From Ornithodoros turicata (taxonomy: Eukaryota > Arthropoda > Arachnida > Ixodida > Argasidae): 64,000 bases of DNA. This document shows positions 54,470 to 64,000 of the stretch, in pieces. The notes under the pieces are model-generated. The model worked only from the letters and a program-made list of their open reading frames with translations. It had not been told where the DNA came from and did no database searches. A program made the position numbers and the translations under genes. The DNA lies in NCBI RefSeq assembly GCF_037126465.1, contig NC_088202.1, positions 118,806,123-118,870,122 on the forward strand, written 5' to 3'. How positions within the stretch are numbered: position 1 is the stretch's first letter; every line of letters starts with the position of its first letter.

Positions 54470-54725
54470 CACCGGCCTCGATGGGTCATTTCAGAGCGTG
54501 TCCCCCTCTAATTCCAAGGCTGCGGGATCAAATCCGGCCGAGGAGACCAGCAACTTGATAACAGGGCAAACGTTAGTTACTGAGGCACGGCAATTTCCTT
54601 AAGGGACATGCTGATCTATCGAGTACTGATAATTCGACGCGCGGTATAAGTAACACTCAGGTGGGCAAAGTTAATCCACAGACCGACCAATGTAGCGTCG
54701 TTCATGATCATACTTATACGAATAA
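54470..54725 (+). mobile_element. tRNA-derived SINE, second family
   Basis: A head CCGGCCTCGATGGGTCATTT is followed by a B-box-like GGGATCAAATCCGGCC. The family body follows: CAGGTGGGCAAAGTTAATCC, ACAGACCGACCAATGTAGCG and TTCATGATCATA. Same family as 41890-42085 and 45955-46178, with a longer middle section. Confidence 0.65.
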
Positions 54726-55911
54726 ACTTCTTAGGATCACAGGAATATATTTTTGTGTACTTCCATTCATCTATCGCACTCGATGAGCAAAACTTTAATC
54801 GTTTGTTTCAACACACTTCTTCGATCACTTCCTGTAGCGCCTGGTAACCAATGTCGTCTGTCACAGAGCACACATACCCAACATGTCATGGCAACCGTCA
54901 GAACCTTCTTGATGCACTTGCGCCCACCATGTGCATACGTCGTAAAATTCTCTCACGCGTTTCCCCGCTGTCTACGCAACAAGGTCTCTGGCGGCGTGAT
55001 CGAGCACCCATCGCACGCATCTCTTGGACGCATCAAGACCAGATCGCTGGCAGCCCCCCCTTTTTTATCTTCATTGCGACCCACTGTATATCTCGGTAGC
55101 AAGACTGATTGTGGCGAGACCGGCTCGCTACGCGCACGTGGACAACGAAGAAGGATCGCGTCCTGCTGCTGCTGCCGCTGTCCGAAGTGGCTCCTGGCGA
55201 GTTCTCTCTTCATGTTGGCAACCCTGTGCATCCTTCGCCGCCATTAATCTTGTTCGTCGTCCCGAGTGCTCCCCACCTCCCTCACGCTTCTCGAGCGGTA
55301 AGTGCTCCCTCTACGGAGTTTGTCGCTAGCGTCTGCATTAGCAAAGAAGTCCGGATGAATAAATTAGGAGCTTTGTGCGCCCGGCACGGATTTCTTTACA
55401 AACTGACGCTACGCTCTGTATTAGTTTAAAGAGAACGTTTATTAAGGTCGTGCGTACGATTCTTTTCACTTCGTTGGAAAGATATCGCATCGGAATTCCC
55501 GAAAGTCCAGACCCGTCGTTTGTTCTTCTTTTTCCTGCCAGAGATGTGTGAAAACGTTCACGTCGTCTCCCCCCTATTAGATGGGAACCATCCCTAGGGA
55601 GCAGTGAAGTGGAACAAAGGCTTTCTCTCCGACTAAAACCAACGTGATCTTTTCAGAAGTTTCTCGATTGTCGTAAAACGAAAGCAGATGTGGGTCATTT
55701 GAAACTTGAGGCTAGAACTTGTTATCCGGCGCTGTGTAAGGTGCTTTTTATTCCTTTGTATGGACCGTAGCGACGGCAGTAAAATTTCATTAGCTTGGCC
55801 GGCGTCCCGTTAAAATGGTGTCGTAAAATATGACCAGATCGTTCTCAACGTTTATCTGCGTTGACGGGTAGCCAGAAAAGCGTCACGGAGTGATTAAAAT
55901 AGATTAGTAGA
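54726..55911. other. CpG-rich stretch, no gene assigned
   Basis: The part at 54980-55300 is GC-rich. A donor-like GCG/GTAAGTGC at 55298 could mark a plus-strand 5' exon, but no start, domain or acceptor supports this. Confidence 0.25.
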
Positions 55912-55954
55912 GAGTACTGCATATACGGGAGATCCTCCCGTATATGCAGTACTC
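55912..55954. repeat. Perfect 20 bp hairpin, 3 nt loop
   Basis: GAGTACTGCATATACGGGAG at 55912-55931 is followed by ATC and the exact reverse complement at 55935-55954. No mismatch in 20 bp. Confidence 0.97.
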
Positions 55955-56234
55955 AACAACACGGACCAATGCTTGTGCGCTGCAGGATTCTGCTAACTAC
56001 ACGTTGAAGATAATGTGTGCCGAGTTGTGCAACCCGCAAGTCTAATACTGAATTAAGGCACGTGTGCTCGACGGTACCTGTTCTGTGTAGTTACTGACAT
56101 AGTGTAAATGTTGATACGCGAAATGCCACGAAATGCCACGAATATTGACAGGATTCTCGATCCACGCTGTTCACTCAATTCCGTACAGCCTACGTAAGTA
56201 AATTTTTTGTCCTATATTTGAGTTTCGGTTTCTT

Positions 56235-57207
56235 AAAGGGACTATCGCACCCGATACCGTCTTTATTGGACCGGTACGGTAATGTTCGACGCCGCTGCAC
56301 AGTCTACTTGGCCAAGTTTCTCTTCCTAAAACAGTTTACTAAACGAGTTTATTTCATTTGTTTAGAGATTCGCACTCCCTGTGCAGCAACGGAAGCCAGA
56401 GCGATTGCAATATCATGATGACGTGAGCCAGGCACATGAATGGGAGCACAGCGCAGGCGATTGACTCCGAGTTCGTCTGCTTCGTGTTCACACTGCAATA
56501 TACTAAGTGAAAAGCCCTCGATAAATACGGCGAGTTTCGCTTAACAGTGCAAGTTCTGACGCAACCATGTCACGTGGAACACGGTGTTACGCTCCTGATT
56601 GTACAAACACGTCAGACGTTAACCCATAAGTGACATAAACAACGAAAATAAGCCGAGGCAGGCTACAAACATGGACGGCAGTAACACGTAAGCCTACAAC
56701 GCCCAGAATCAATGAAATCATTCTTTTCATTTCACCCTCCGCCGCTCTCCGCGAGCTGCAAAGTGCAGACTCCGTCCCACCCGCCCGCCGGTCGCCAAAG
56801 ACCATCCGACCGCTTCCTGACTGGACATATCCGCGCCAGAGGCGCTTACTGATTGGCCTTGTCCGAGTGACGTTTCCTCCGACTTCCAGAGAGGGAATTT
56901 CAACACACTCTCGACATCCGTCGTCTGCTCTTGCAGTGCATTACATCAAATTGAACAGAAACTACTTCACTTATTCGCGTCCGATTTTCGGCGTTAACTT
57001 CGATACCTTAACTTAATTCCTTCCTTAACGTAACGCTAGCAGTCAATCAGCTATCAGCGTAGCAATAGCTGATTGGCTGATACGACACGGAAAAGAAATC
57101 GGAGGGTGCTCGCGGTTCCCTAAAACTCTGTAATTATCGGTGATGAACGAGGAGTAAAACGGCACTAGATTTCCAGAATCGACCGGGACGGATGCGACAA
57201 TCCATTT
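56235..57207 (+). mobile_element. THAP/P-like TIR element, copy 2 (uninterrupted)
   Basis: The termini are AAAGGGACTATCGCACCC (56235-56252) and, inverted, GGATGCGACAATCCATTT (57190-57207). It is collinear with copy 1 (7747-10979) but lacks the LINE. A segment at about 57000-57133 (with TAGCTGATTGGCTGATACGA) is absent from copy 1. An ATG at 56567 opens 'MSRGTRCYAPDCTNTSDVN', a C-x4-C start like a THAP finger, soon stopped. It is 973 bp, non-autonomous, with no catalytic domain. Confidence 0.72.
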
Positions 57208-57420
57208 AAGTGCCGTTCAAGTGTCCTTCAACTTTTTATAACAGTTCATTCATATTCATACGATGGGCTTCATTAGGGTTCTGTGCCATGTTCTATTAGA
57301 GTTGCAACATCTTGTTTTGTCCAAACGTCTTATCTATCTCTTCTATTCTTCTAGTTTGTTGATAAAACATCGCAAAAATTGTTGTCCTTCGTTGAAGGTT
57401 TGTCTTAGGCTATGCGCCCT

Positions 57421-58075
57421 CAGTGTAGTACCGTGCGAATATTCGAATTTTTCGAATATCGAAGCGAATACTTATATGTTCGATTCGAATACCGCCCCGA
57501 ATACGAATTTCGGTATTCGAATTGCGAATGCAATCGAATGCCTCTTCCATACCGAATACTATTCCAATAGTTGCCGCGCAAAAGGCCACGGAGGAACGAA
57601 CAATTAATCCACAGCAAAACCACCAGAAACACAGTGCACTAGTAGACCCGGCCAATCCCTTTCCCTAAGCAAAGACGAGATGGCGCAGCACTCTGTTTCG
57701 TCCTCGAATGCACCACCTTGTTCCGAATGCGTACTGACAGAGATTTGGCGCTTGTATACCGCTGCATATATATCTGTTCTCTGTATGTTCTCTCTAAAAT
57801 ATATCTGTTCTCTGCTGTAATATATATCTGTTCTGTAAATATACCTGTTCTCGATGTTTCCCGTTCGTTTGCACATTATTTCCACTCCGCCTATGCATAC
57901 AAACCGTTCCATTTTGCAGCTATGCGCTCCGTATTCGCTTCAGTCCTGCGGTTATTCGTTTCGTATCCGAATACCGAAATGGGCTATTCGCTTCGTACTT
58001 GCTTCGGCCCTATAACTATTCGCTTCGTATTCGCTTGGGTTTTCAAACCACTATTCGCACGGGTCTACTTCACTG
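57421..58075. mobile_element. Foldback element with ATTCG-rich arms
   Basis: The ends are inverted: CAGTGTAGTACCGTGCGAAT at 57421 and, from the right, CAGTGAAGTAGACCCGTGCG (58075 backwards). The arms of ~150 bp are built of ATTCGAATA/TTCGCTTCG motifs. The loop contains four copies of a TATCTGTTCT(CTG) unit at 57764-57855. No coding region is recognised. Confidence 0.65.
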
Positions 58076-58211
58076 CACCCATTCCGGCATGTTGAAAACG
58101 CTCCCAACGTGGTTTGACTTCCCATGTGCATATTCCGAACCGTTCACAACCCACAGAACCTGCGGCACAGGAAAGGTATGTGCTCCCATGTGGTATGTGC
58201 ACCCATACCTT
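58076..58211. repeat. Imperfect palindrome next to a perfect hairpin
   Basis: AGGTATGTGCTCCCATGTGG (58174 on) and the following TATGTGCACCCATACCT form an imperfect palindrome ending at 58210, directly before the hairpin at 58212. Confidence 0.5.
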
Positions 58212-58247
58212 GAGGAGGTCTGCACCATACCTGGTGCAGACCTCCTC
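58212..58247. repeat. Perfect 16 bp hairpin, 4 nt loop
   Basis: GAGGAGGTCTGCACCA (58212-58227), loop TACC, then its exact complement to 58247. Confidence 0.97.
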
Positions 58248-58904
58248 GCGAAGGGTTGTGCGTACCGTCCAGTTGATGGAAGGCACGATGAATGTGCATG
58301 TCTCGCTCTCAGCGTGTACTTTTGAGATATGAAATCCGCCGCTGTTCTCACTATCATATTTGTTCTTCCAAGCACACTACTTTTACAAATGCTTTCGCAT
58401 AAAGGCCCTGTGGTGGCATGATGAATCTGAGTTGTTTCTCGCGCGCAAGACAGGCACGTCAAGACCAGAGAATGTGGGGAAAATAATGAGCCTCAAAATT
58501 CCTGCATGACTTGAAATATTATACCCCTCCCTGTGAGGGCGTGTCAGTCTATCATTGCTCGCTTAAGCTGCGTGGAGTCCCCTTTGTTCGAGTTGCTTAT
58601 TCCGCATTCCATTTCCGTTTTCCATCTTGCGATGCTTCTTTCTTTTCCTCGATGTGGAATGTTGGTGACGTGTTGTGAACTACATGTATTATGAATTAAT
58701 TTGAAAGTAAGAATGTAGCACACACAGGTGGGAAGTTGTAAAGCGAAACGGAAGTCGCTGAGAACGCGCCGTATCAGGACGAAGACTTGACAAAGAAATG
58801 TTTTGTAGAACATAGAAACAAAGTGCGAGCAAGCTGATATAGGCTAGCTGCCACGTTTCCTTAACCACATTCTTCCACCGGATGAGACTTAATATGGCTT
58901 TTAC
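58248..58904. other. No gene recognised
   Basis: Short frames only. Confidence 0.4.
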
Positions 58905-59312
58905 ACCGACTTTCAAACATCTCCTCGGTGTCGGCGCATCCAGCCTCTGTTACATGTGTGGTGTGCGCGGTGATCTCCATCACATCCTCGTGACCCTGCG
59001 GACAGTACGATTGCGAGCGCGCCCTCATGGAAACTGATCTGCAACGCGTCGATCAACGCCAGTTCAGCTTGGCCAAAATTCTCGGGCCATGGCCGGACCC
59101 CTCACGTCAGATTCAAGGCCTACGGGTTATTGCTGAGTTCTTCTCCAGCACTGGACTAATGGATGAACTCTAATAGGACACTTTTCCATCGTCATCCCTT
59201 TCTCATCCCTTCCGCAAGAGCAATGGGGCAACACGTGTACCGCCAGAGTGGTGGTGAATGACCCACCACATCATCATCCCATTTATGTGTGTGTGTGTGT
59301 GTGTGTGTGTGG
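58905..59312 (+). pseudogene. LINE C-terminal fragment with (GT)n tail
   Basis: One frame reads 'FKHLLGVGASSLCYMCGVRG', the knuckle C-x2-C then 'DLHHIL'. A frameshift leads to 'RALMETDLQRVDQRQFSLAK', ILGPWPDPSRQ, a short tail and a stop at 59175. The 3' UTR ends in CATCATCATCCCATTTATG and a (GT)n run at 59285-59311. Only ~85 codons of the C-terminus remain. Confidence 0.7.
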
Positions 59313-60256
59313 TAATATCTCCCCAGGCTCAGGGAAATGCAACTAACAAAAATGCTTTGTTCGTAGTAAATCTTGCACTTTATGTTTCTTACATGTGGCG
59401 TTACTGTCAGTATTTGTAGACTTGTAGACATGCTTGGATCCTACAAATCATCAGTATTGATGAAACAATAGGTAGCAGAGACTAGTTGAGTAACATAAGT
59501 TCCGCACTACATCGCGGAAACGTAATTAGAGTATGGGAAATACATTGGCCAAGCGCTGACCAACCGAAGAATTCCTTGTGTAATAGTCCAGTTTCCTTTG
59601 TGCCGGGCTGGGGTCTCGGACGACGCGGCTTTATGCAGCGATTGGTGGCGACAATTATTGGTGACGCAGGTCATGAAAGTTTTAAGGGATCGCTTTACCT
59701 GTAAGCCCAACCGCAGTGTATGCCAGTTCGTAGCTTTATGGGGCCACGTGACAGTGCCACCACCACGTGACCGCTGAGATTGTGCAACCACCGAAACCGA
59801 GCATTTTAATGCGTTTGGCACGATGCTCACAGATGCAGTCAATTTTTTGCTTCACTGAATGCTACAGACGTAACAGAGATCGTACCAGATCTGAGATTTC
59901 TTCACAACCAGATGCGGCTGATTTCATTATTATTAAATAGCTTCCCCATCGACGATTTACTTCTAAATTTGCGAGAACCTTGTTGTACAAGAATATTCAT
60001 GCCCATATCGTTCTCAAATATCCGAGCTGTGTGAATCTCGTTTACATTTCTTTAATATTTTCTTTTCGCGAGAGTTGGCCGAGTTGGGAGAGTTGGGAGA
60101 GTTTGTCGAGAGACAGCAACCGTACCATAAAATACAAAGCCCCTCAACTCGCATGCTTTAATGCCCAGCGTACGTGGTCTATCACCCCTACCACTGAAGT
60201 TTTCCGAAAGTACATTATGAGTCTCCTGTGTTCTAGTTCCGGACGTTATCTAGGCA
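59313..60256. other. No gene recognised
   Basis: A short GAGTTGG(C/G)(C/A)GA tandem patch at 60072-60112; otherwise nothing. Confidence 0.4.
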
Positions 60257-60345
60257 ACAACAACAACAACAACTTTATTACGAGATTATGAATGGGGAGT
60301 TTCATCGCCAGGGGCGATACTCTACCCCATTGGGGTTCATACATT
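60257..60345 (-). mobile_element. LINE 3' tail fragment
   Basis: The minus strand reads CCCCAATGGGGTAGAGTATC, GCCCCTGGCGATGAAACTCC and an AATAAAGTTGTTGTTGTTG tail, the same 3' end as the LINE at 13.2 kb. It is about 90 bp, a severe 5' truncation. Confidence 0.8.
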
Positions 60346-60890
60346 TAGGGGTTCTTTATGGGAGTAGCAGAATTCGTCAGGCGACAAACTGAATTTCTTA
60401 ACTCTTAACTTAACTCAACTTCCTTCCCCTTCTTCAATCTCTCTCTGAGCCGATATCACCGGAATCAGCATGAAATGTGAGATAAAAAAAAAACAAAAAA
60501 CATCAAAGTTTTTGAAAACGTCCGTAACGAATCTTTACCGTAAGAGAAAAAGTTTGGACAGAAAGAGTTGTCTTCGCTTTGACTTCGTTTGCATCCATGT
60601 CACACTTCCTCGAACAGGAAGCGCGCCTACTAGCGTGGCTGCGCTTATACGGTTCTGACGCGGAAACCTTTTCAACTAATGCTCTTCGGAAGTACAATAA
60701 AAATGAAAAAACTTACCCGCTTTCCACAGTTGACTACCGCCCCGCGCAACGCTACCAAAGTGCAACATCAACACTAAACCACCATGCACCACAAACAACG
60801 ACACTTCATGTGGCGCGTTATCCAGGCATAAAATAATTTCAGTCGTCACTTACTGTGCAGCCCAGTGTGCTGACACCGTTTCTGCGCCAG
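60346..60890. other. No gene recognised
   Basis: Nothing identifiable. Confidence 0.4.
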
Positions 60891-61621
60891 TTTTCTCAGA
60901 GCTCCTCTACTTTCACACACACGCACCTTCCCATACGTCGCGCATGAAGGTTCTTTTCTCCGCACCATCAGCCTTAATGAGGGGAAACACGCTTTACAGG
61001 CCCAGGATACGGCGGTCTACTTTGCGTTACGTAATGAGGCGTTGTAAACACGCGAATATATTAGTTAAGGCGCCAAGTATCCGGAATTACTGGCGGTTCG
61101 AAGTGGTAACAGTTATTTCGCGTACAGATGACTGTGTTCCCGCCTGCTTCTGAATGGAAATGTTATGTGCACTGTGCACGTACTGTGCGTAGTGACTTTT
61201 GTTTCCTTATTAGAGCTCGTTGATTTTAATAGTAGATAATGTATGTATCACACATATAAACATAGCACATAGACGTAATTACGTGTAAGTTTTCTCCGAG
61301 CTCCTCTACTTTCACACAAACGCAGGCTCCTGTAAGTCGCGGCACATATGAGTTGGGGTATGAAAGTTGTTTTCCCCGCGCAATGGGCGTTAATGAGAGG
61401 AAGCCCGCTTTACAGGCCCAGGCAACTGCGGCCTACTTTGCATCAAGTAGACAACATTCTAACCACACGACTATATCAGTTAACGCGCCAAGCATGCCCG
61501 ATTAGTGGTCGTTCGTAGCGGGAACACTTATTATGCATACAGATGGTTCTGTTCTTATCCACTACTGTATGTAACTGAATGTTATGTGCAAGACTGCACA
61601 ATGACATTTCTTTCCTTTTAG
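60891..61621. repeat. Diverged tandem duplication, period ~399 bp
   Basis: Copy 1 (60891-61213) and copy 2 (61290-61621) are collinear. Shared blocks include TTTTCTC.GAGCTCCTCTAC, TTTACAGGCCCAGG, GCGCCAAG.AT, ACAGATG.. and TTATGTGCA. Both end in a pyrimidine tract plus TAG (TTTGTTTCCTTATTAG and TTTCTTTCCTTTTAG), which resembles a splice acceptor but could be chance. No coding frame is conserved between them. Confidence 0.75.
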
Positions 61622-62815
61622 GGAACCCCTGATGGACTCCTTATGGAGTTGTAATTCGGCGTTTCAACAAAATATCTAAATTACGTTCTGTGTTTTGGTT
61701 AACAAATGGTTAATAAAAATAACTGCAATCAAACGTACGCTATACGTCGATCACGAAGGACTCGAAGTGTGAGAGCAACGACTGGTTCAGCCGCGAACGT
61801 TGAGAGTAAACATATTTTATCACGGGCCTTAACAACCAAGTATTCGCTGTTTAGCTGCTCACTGTTCCGCGTCGCGGAGGTAGAGTTAAGCATTGAAATG
61901 CTACTCGCGTACGAACGATGATACCAGCAACTCGCTGCTTACATAGGTCTAAGGTAATCGCCATTAGTATCTCGAAAGTATATATCATGTCACAGTTGTT
62001 TCGTACAACGTACTGAGTCCATCAATGTATTTCGACTAGCTCTGTCTCTCATTTTCTTTATTTCGGTTTTACTGCTCACCGAGTGCAGGAAGCTGCAGTT
62101 CCGCGGTGAGAATGTTCCGTTGCTTAGGATACTACAAGAAGAGTGCGGTACTAATGTCAAAACTGGAAAAATTCGAATGCATATCCTGTACTTTCGTCAT
62201 CTGAGATATTATTGCTTCGCCGCATGAAGCCACGCCTGGGCCGTGTCCGATGGCAGTGAGCCCCATGCCTTTCTGCGTTAATTATCAGCGATCATTATCT
62301 ACAATTAACATATATCATTAATGGAAAGCTCCAGACAGCGTGAAAATGCATGCGTCGTCCGCCCAGCCCGAGCAACAATTATGGGGCACTGCGTGCTGGA
62401 AAGTCGGAGTTACCTGCTAGCCCAAGCACTACCGCTCACGAACGTGAAAAACGCTCTTTTGCGTGTGTTTTTACTAGCCACGTTACTCTTCACTTCTTTC
62501 GGAAACGTACTGCTTTTGGCAACCTGTCATCACGGAACAGAATATGGTAATGATAACAGAACAGACGAACCCTTCAAAATGACAATGGCAATAGTTAAGC
62601 CATTTTAGCGCTCCCTGCCGCCAAAGTAAGGATGAATCGCGAAGTATTTCATGCTTCAGCAATTGTCTTACCGACAAAGCTTCAAACCTCAGAAAAATGT
62701 GTGTTGCGGTGGAGGCGAGCTTGCTTGAATTTACTGTGAACATTTTTTGTTTTATGCGATTAAACGTGTTTGCAATGCCCGCTGTGTTTCGTGCCCAACG
62801 CCGCACTCTGTATTA
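61622..62815. other. No gene recognised
   Basis: No domain-bearing frame. Confidence 0.4.
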
Positions 62816-63180
62816 CACTGTTTCTCAAACTGCGGATCATGACCCCAAATGGGTCATGAGCCTTTTTCTGGGGGTCATGGAGGGTCCAAGTAGATAGGCC
62901 TTGAGCCACACAGACCAACGTATTGATTTTCTCGTATCAAGAAAGCAAACACATCCTTCTCATTAAGCTACATGATTAAATCAATCCTCGTTAAGAAACA
63001 TGAATAAGCATTTTTGTAGCTCTTTTCGTGGTTAATGTCTTTTAAATAAATTACAATGTAAATGTATCTGCGTCATTGAAAAAAAAAGTAAATTTTCGGA
63101 AGCCTTATAAAGGTGGGGGATCATGGTAGGTTTGGTACTACTCAAAGGGGTCACGTACTGGAGACGTTTGAGAAACACTG
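62816..63180. mobile_element. hAT-type MITE
   Basis: The ends are CACTGTTTCTCAAAC and, inverted, CAGTGTTTCTCAAAC, followed inward by GACCCC blocks. Flanking 8-mers CTGTATTA (62808-62815) and CTCTATTG (63181-63188) match at 6 of 8, as expected for an aged 8 bp hAT target duplication. The interior has GGGTCATG/CATGACCCC symmetry and no coding capacity. 365 bp. Confidence 0.75.
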
Positions 63181-63214
63181 CTCTATTGGGATCACTCCTT
63201 GCACTCTCTCATTT

Positions 63215-63236
63215 GGGGTGGGGGTGGGGGAGGGGG
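63215..63236 (+). other. G-quadruplex motif
   Basis: Four runs of 4-5 G separated by single bases: GGGG-T-GGGGG-T-GGGGG-A-GGGGG. This is an ideal intramolecular quadruplex pattern. No adjacent gene. Confidence 0.8.
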
Positions 63237-64000
63237 TTAAACTAGTCCAGTGATCACATGCAGGTTCAACCTATTCGTCATCTTTGGTCAGGCTAGCATA
63301 TAACGATGGAGGCAGCCACGCCAACAGCCTCCCATTTCTTCATGCAGTAAAGGAGCAGCATCCTCGTGGACAAGCTTGTCTCAAGACGAAAATACATAGT
63401 TAATTTTCTACAGGGGAAGGTTTCTGCCTTTGTAGGACAACAAGTGTTGGGCGCTGTGGGCATGCCCTTTAATTTTCCTTGTTGCAGCTGTGTAGTCGCG
63501 CCGTTTTGACGCCAGTGCCCAGCAGCAAAGTGTTGCGACTCTCGTCATCGTGGCTTTCGCCGTCATGGTGCTCACAATCATCATCGTTCCACTGGTGACG
63601 TGCAGCCAGCACGACCCTCAGCAAGACAAGAAAAATACGACGACAGAGAGGCATGGCATTCTGATATTTGCACTCCGCAGTCTTTAATTGTGAAATAAAG
63701 GTAATGGGAGTAAATTTACACGTAAATTGTGAAGTACGCATCGCCTTCCGTTGTGAGTCCGCATCGAAATTTGCCCGTGCTTGATGCCGCAAAATTCGTT
63801 TTTCTTCTTCTTTTTTATCCGCGCATTCACACGAGCGACACCGCACGGAATATTCTAGCGCAAGAAAAACGGAAAATCTGCCCATGGGGCGGCAGCTCCG
63901 CAGCATCTTACGTTCAGCATTCCGACGGCGCCAGAATATTGGGAGTGACGTACAGGTACCCGACAAAAGGTTACGGAACACGCGAGCGGTGTGTTTTACC
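63237..64000. other. No gene recognised
   Basis: A minus-strand 170-codon frame (63981-63469) contains 'MPLCRRIFLVLLRVVLAA', which looks like a signal peptide, but no consensus donor follows in the phase needed for the Ig gene. I do not annotate it as an exon. Confidence 0.3.

Noticed and set aside
54753..55247. 164-codon plus-strand frame
   Set aside because: No domain. Overlapping frames of similar length occur in the same GC-rich stretch.
55100..55310. CpG-rich stretch with GTAAGTGC donor as a 5' exon
   Set aside because: A single donor-like motif without start codon, acceptor or domain support.
63469..63981. Signal-peptide-like 'MPLCRRIFLVLLRVVLAA' as the missing first exon of the Ig gene
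   Set aside because: No consensus donor in the needed phase, and it is about 27 kb from Ig1. It remains only a guess.

Overview
This window looks like euchromatic but transposon-saturated DNA from a tick (Ixodida). The case rests on tRNA-derived SINEs of the kinds found in hard ticks, RNase H-bearing non-LTR retrotransposons whose proteins end in a zinc-knuckle tail, and BEL/Pao, mariner, hAT-like and MULE-like remains. The species cannot be named from the sequence.

One host gene is well supported. Five exons on the minus strand (36685 down to 13318) each encode one immunoglobulin domain. All have consensus AG/GT boundaries, all are phase 1-1, and they join in frame into about 513 residues. 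Domain order and linkers fit the Sidestep (side) family of arthropod axon-guidance receptors. The signal-peptide exon, expected above 36685, and the membrane-anchor and cytoplasmic exons, expected below 13318, were not recognised. Introns are 471, 2126, 14601 and 4631 bp and are filled with mobile elements.

Layout. 1-7.7 kb: SINEs, LINE 3' fragments, a foldback, a MITE and a gag relic. 7.75-11 kb: a THAP/P-like terminal-inverted-repeat element split by a 2.5 kb LINE insertion that ends in a tRNA-like hairpin; an uninterrupted relative lies at 56.2-57.2 kb. 12.1-36.7 kb: the Ig gene, with intronic insertions that include a LINE with ORF1, endonuclease and RT (26.7-30.5 kb) and a dead mariner. 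37.6-40.3 kb: a 5'-truncated RT-RNase H LINE bounded by a perfect 13 bp target duplication. 40.8-46.2 kb: LINE 3' ends and SINEs. 48.8-51.3 kb: a BEL/Pao pol relic interrupted by a CR1/Jockey-like LINE. 51.8-53.4 kb: two adjacent inverted-repeat elements. 54.5-64 kb: SINE, perfect hairpins, foldback, LINE tail, tandem duplication and hAT MITE.

No prokaryotic-type system, CRISPR array, rRNA or credible functional tRNA was found. The most informative observations are structural: clean nested insertions with target duplications, a LINE/tRNA-like chimeric insertion, several long nearly perfect hairpins, and promoter-like direct repeats in front of the LINE ORF1.
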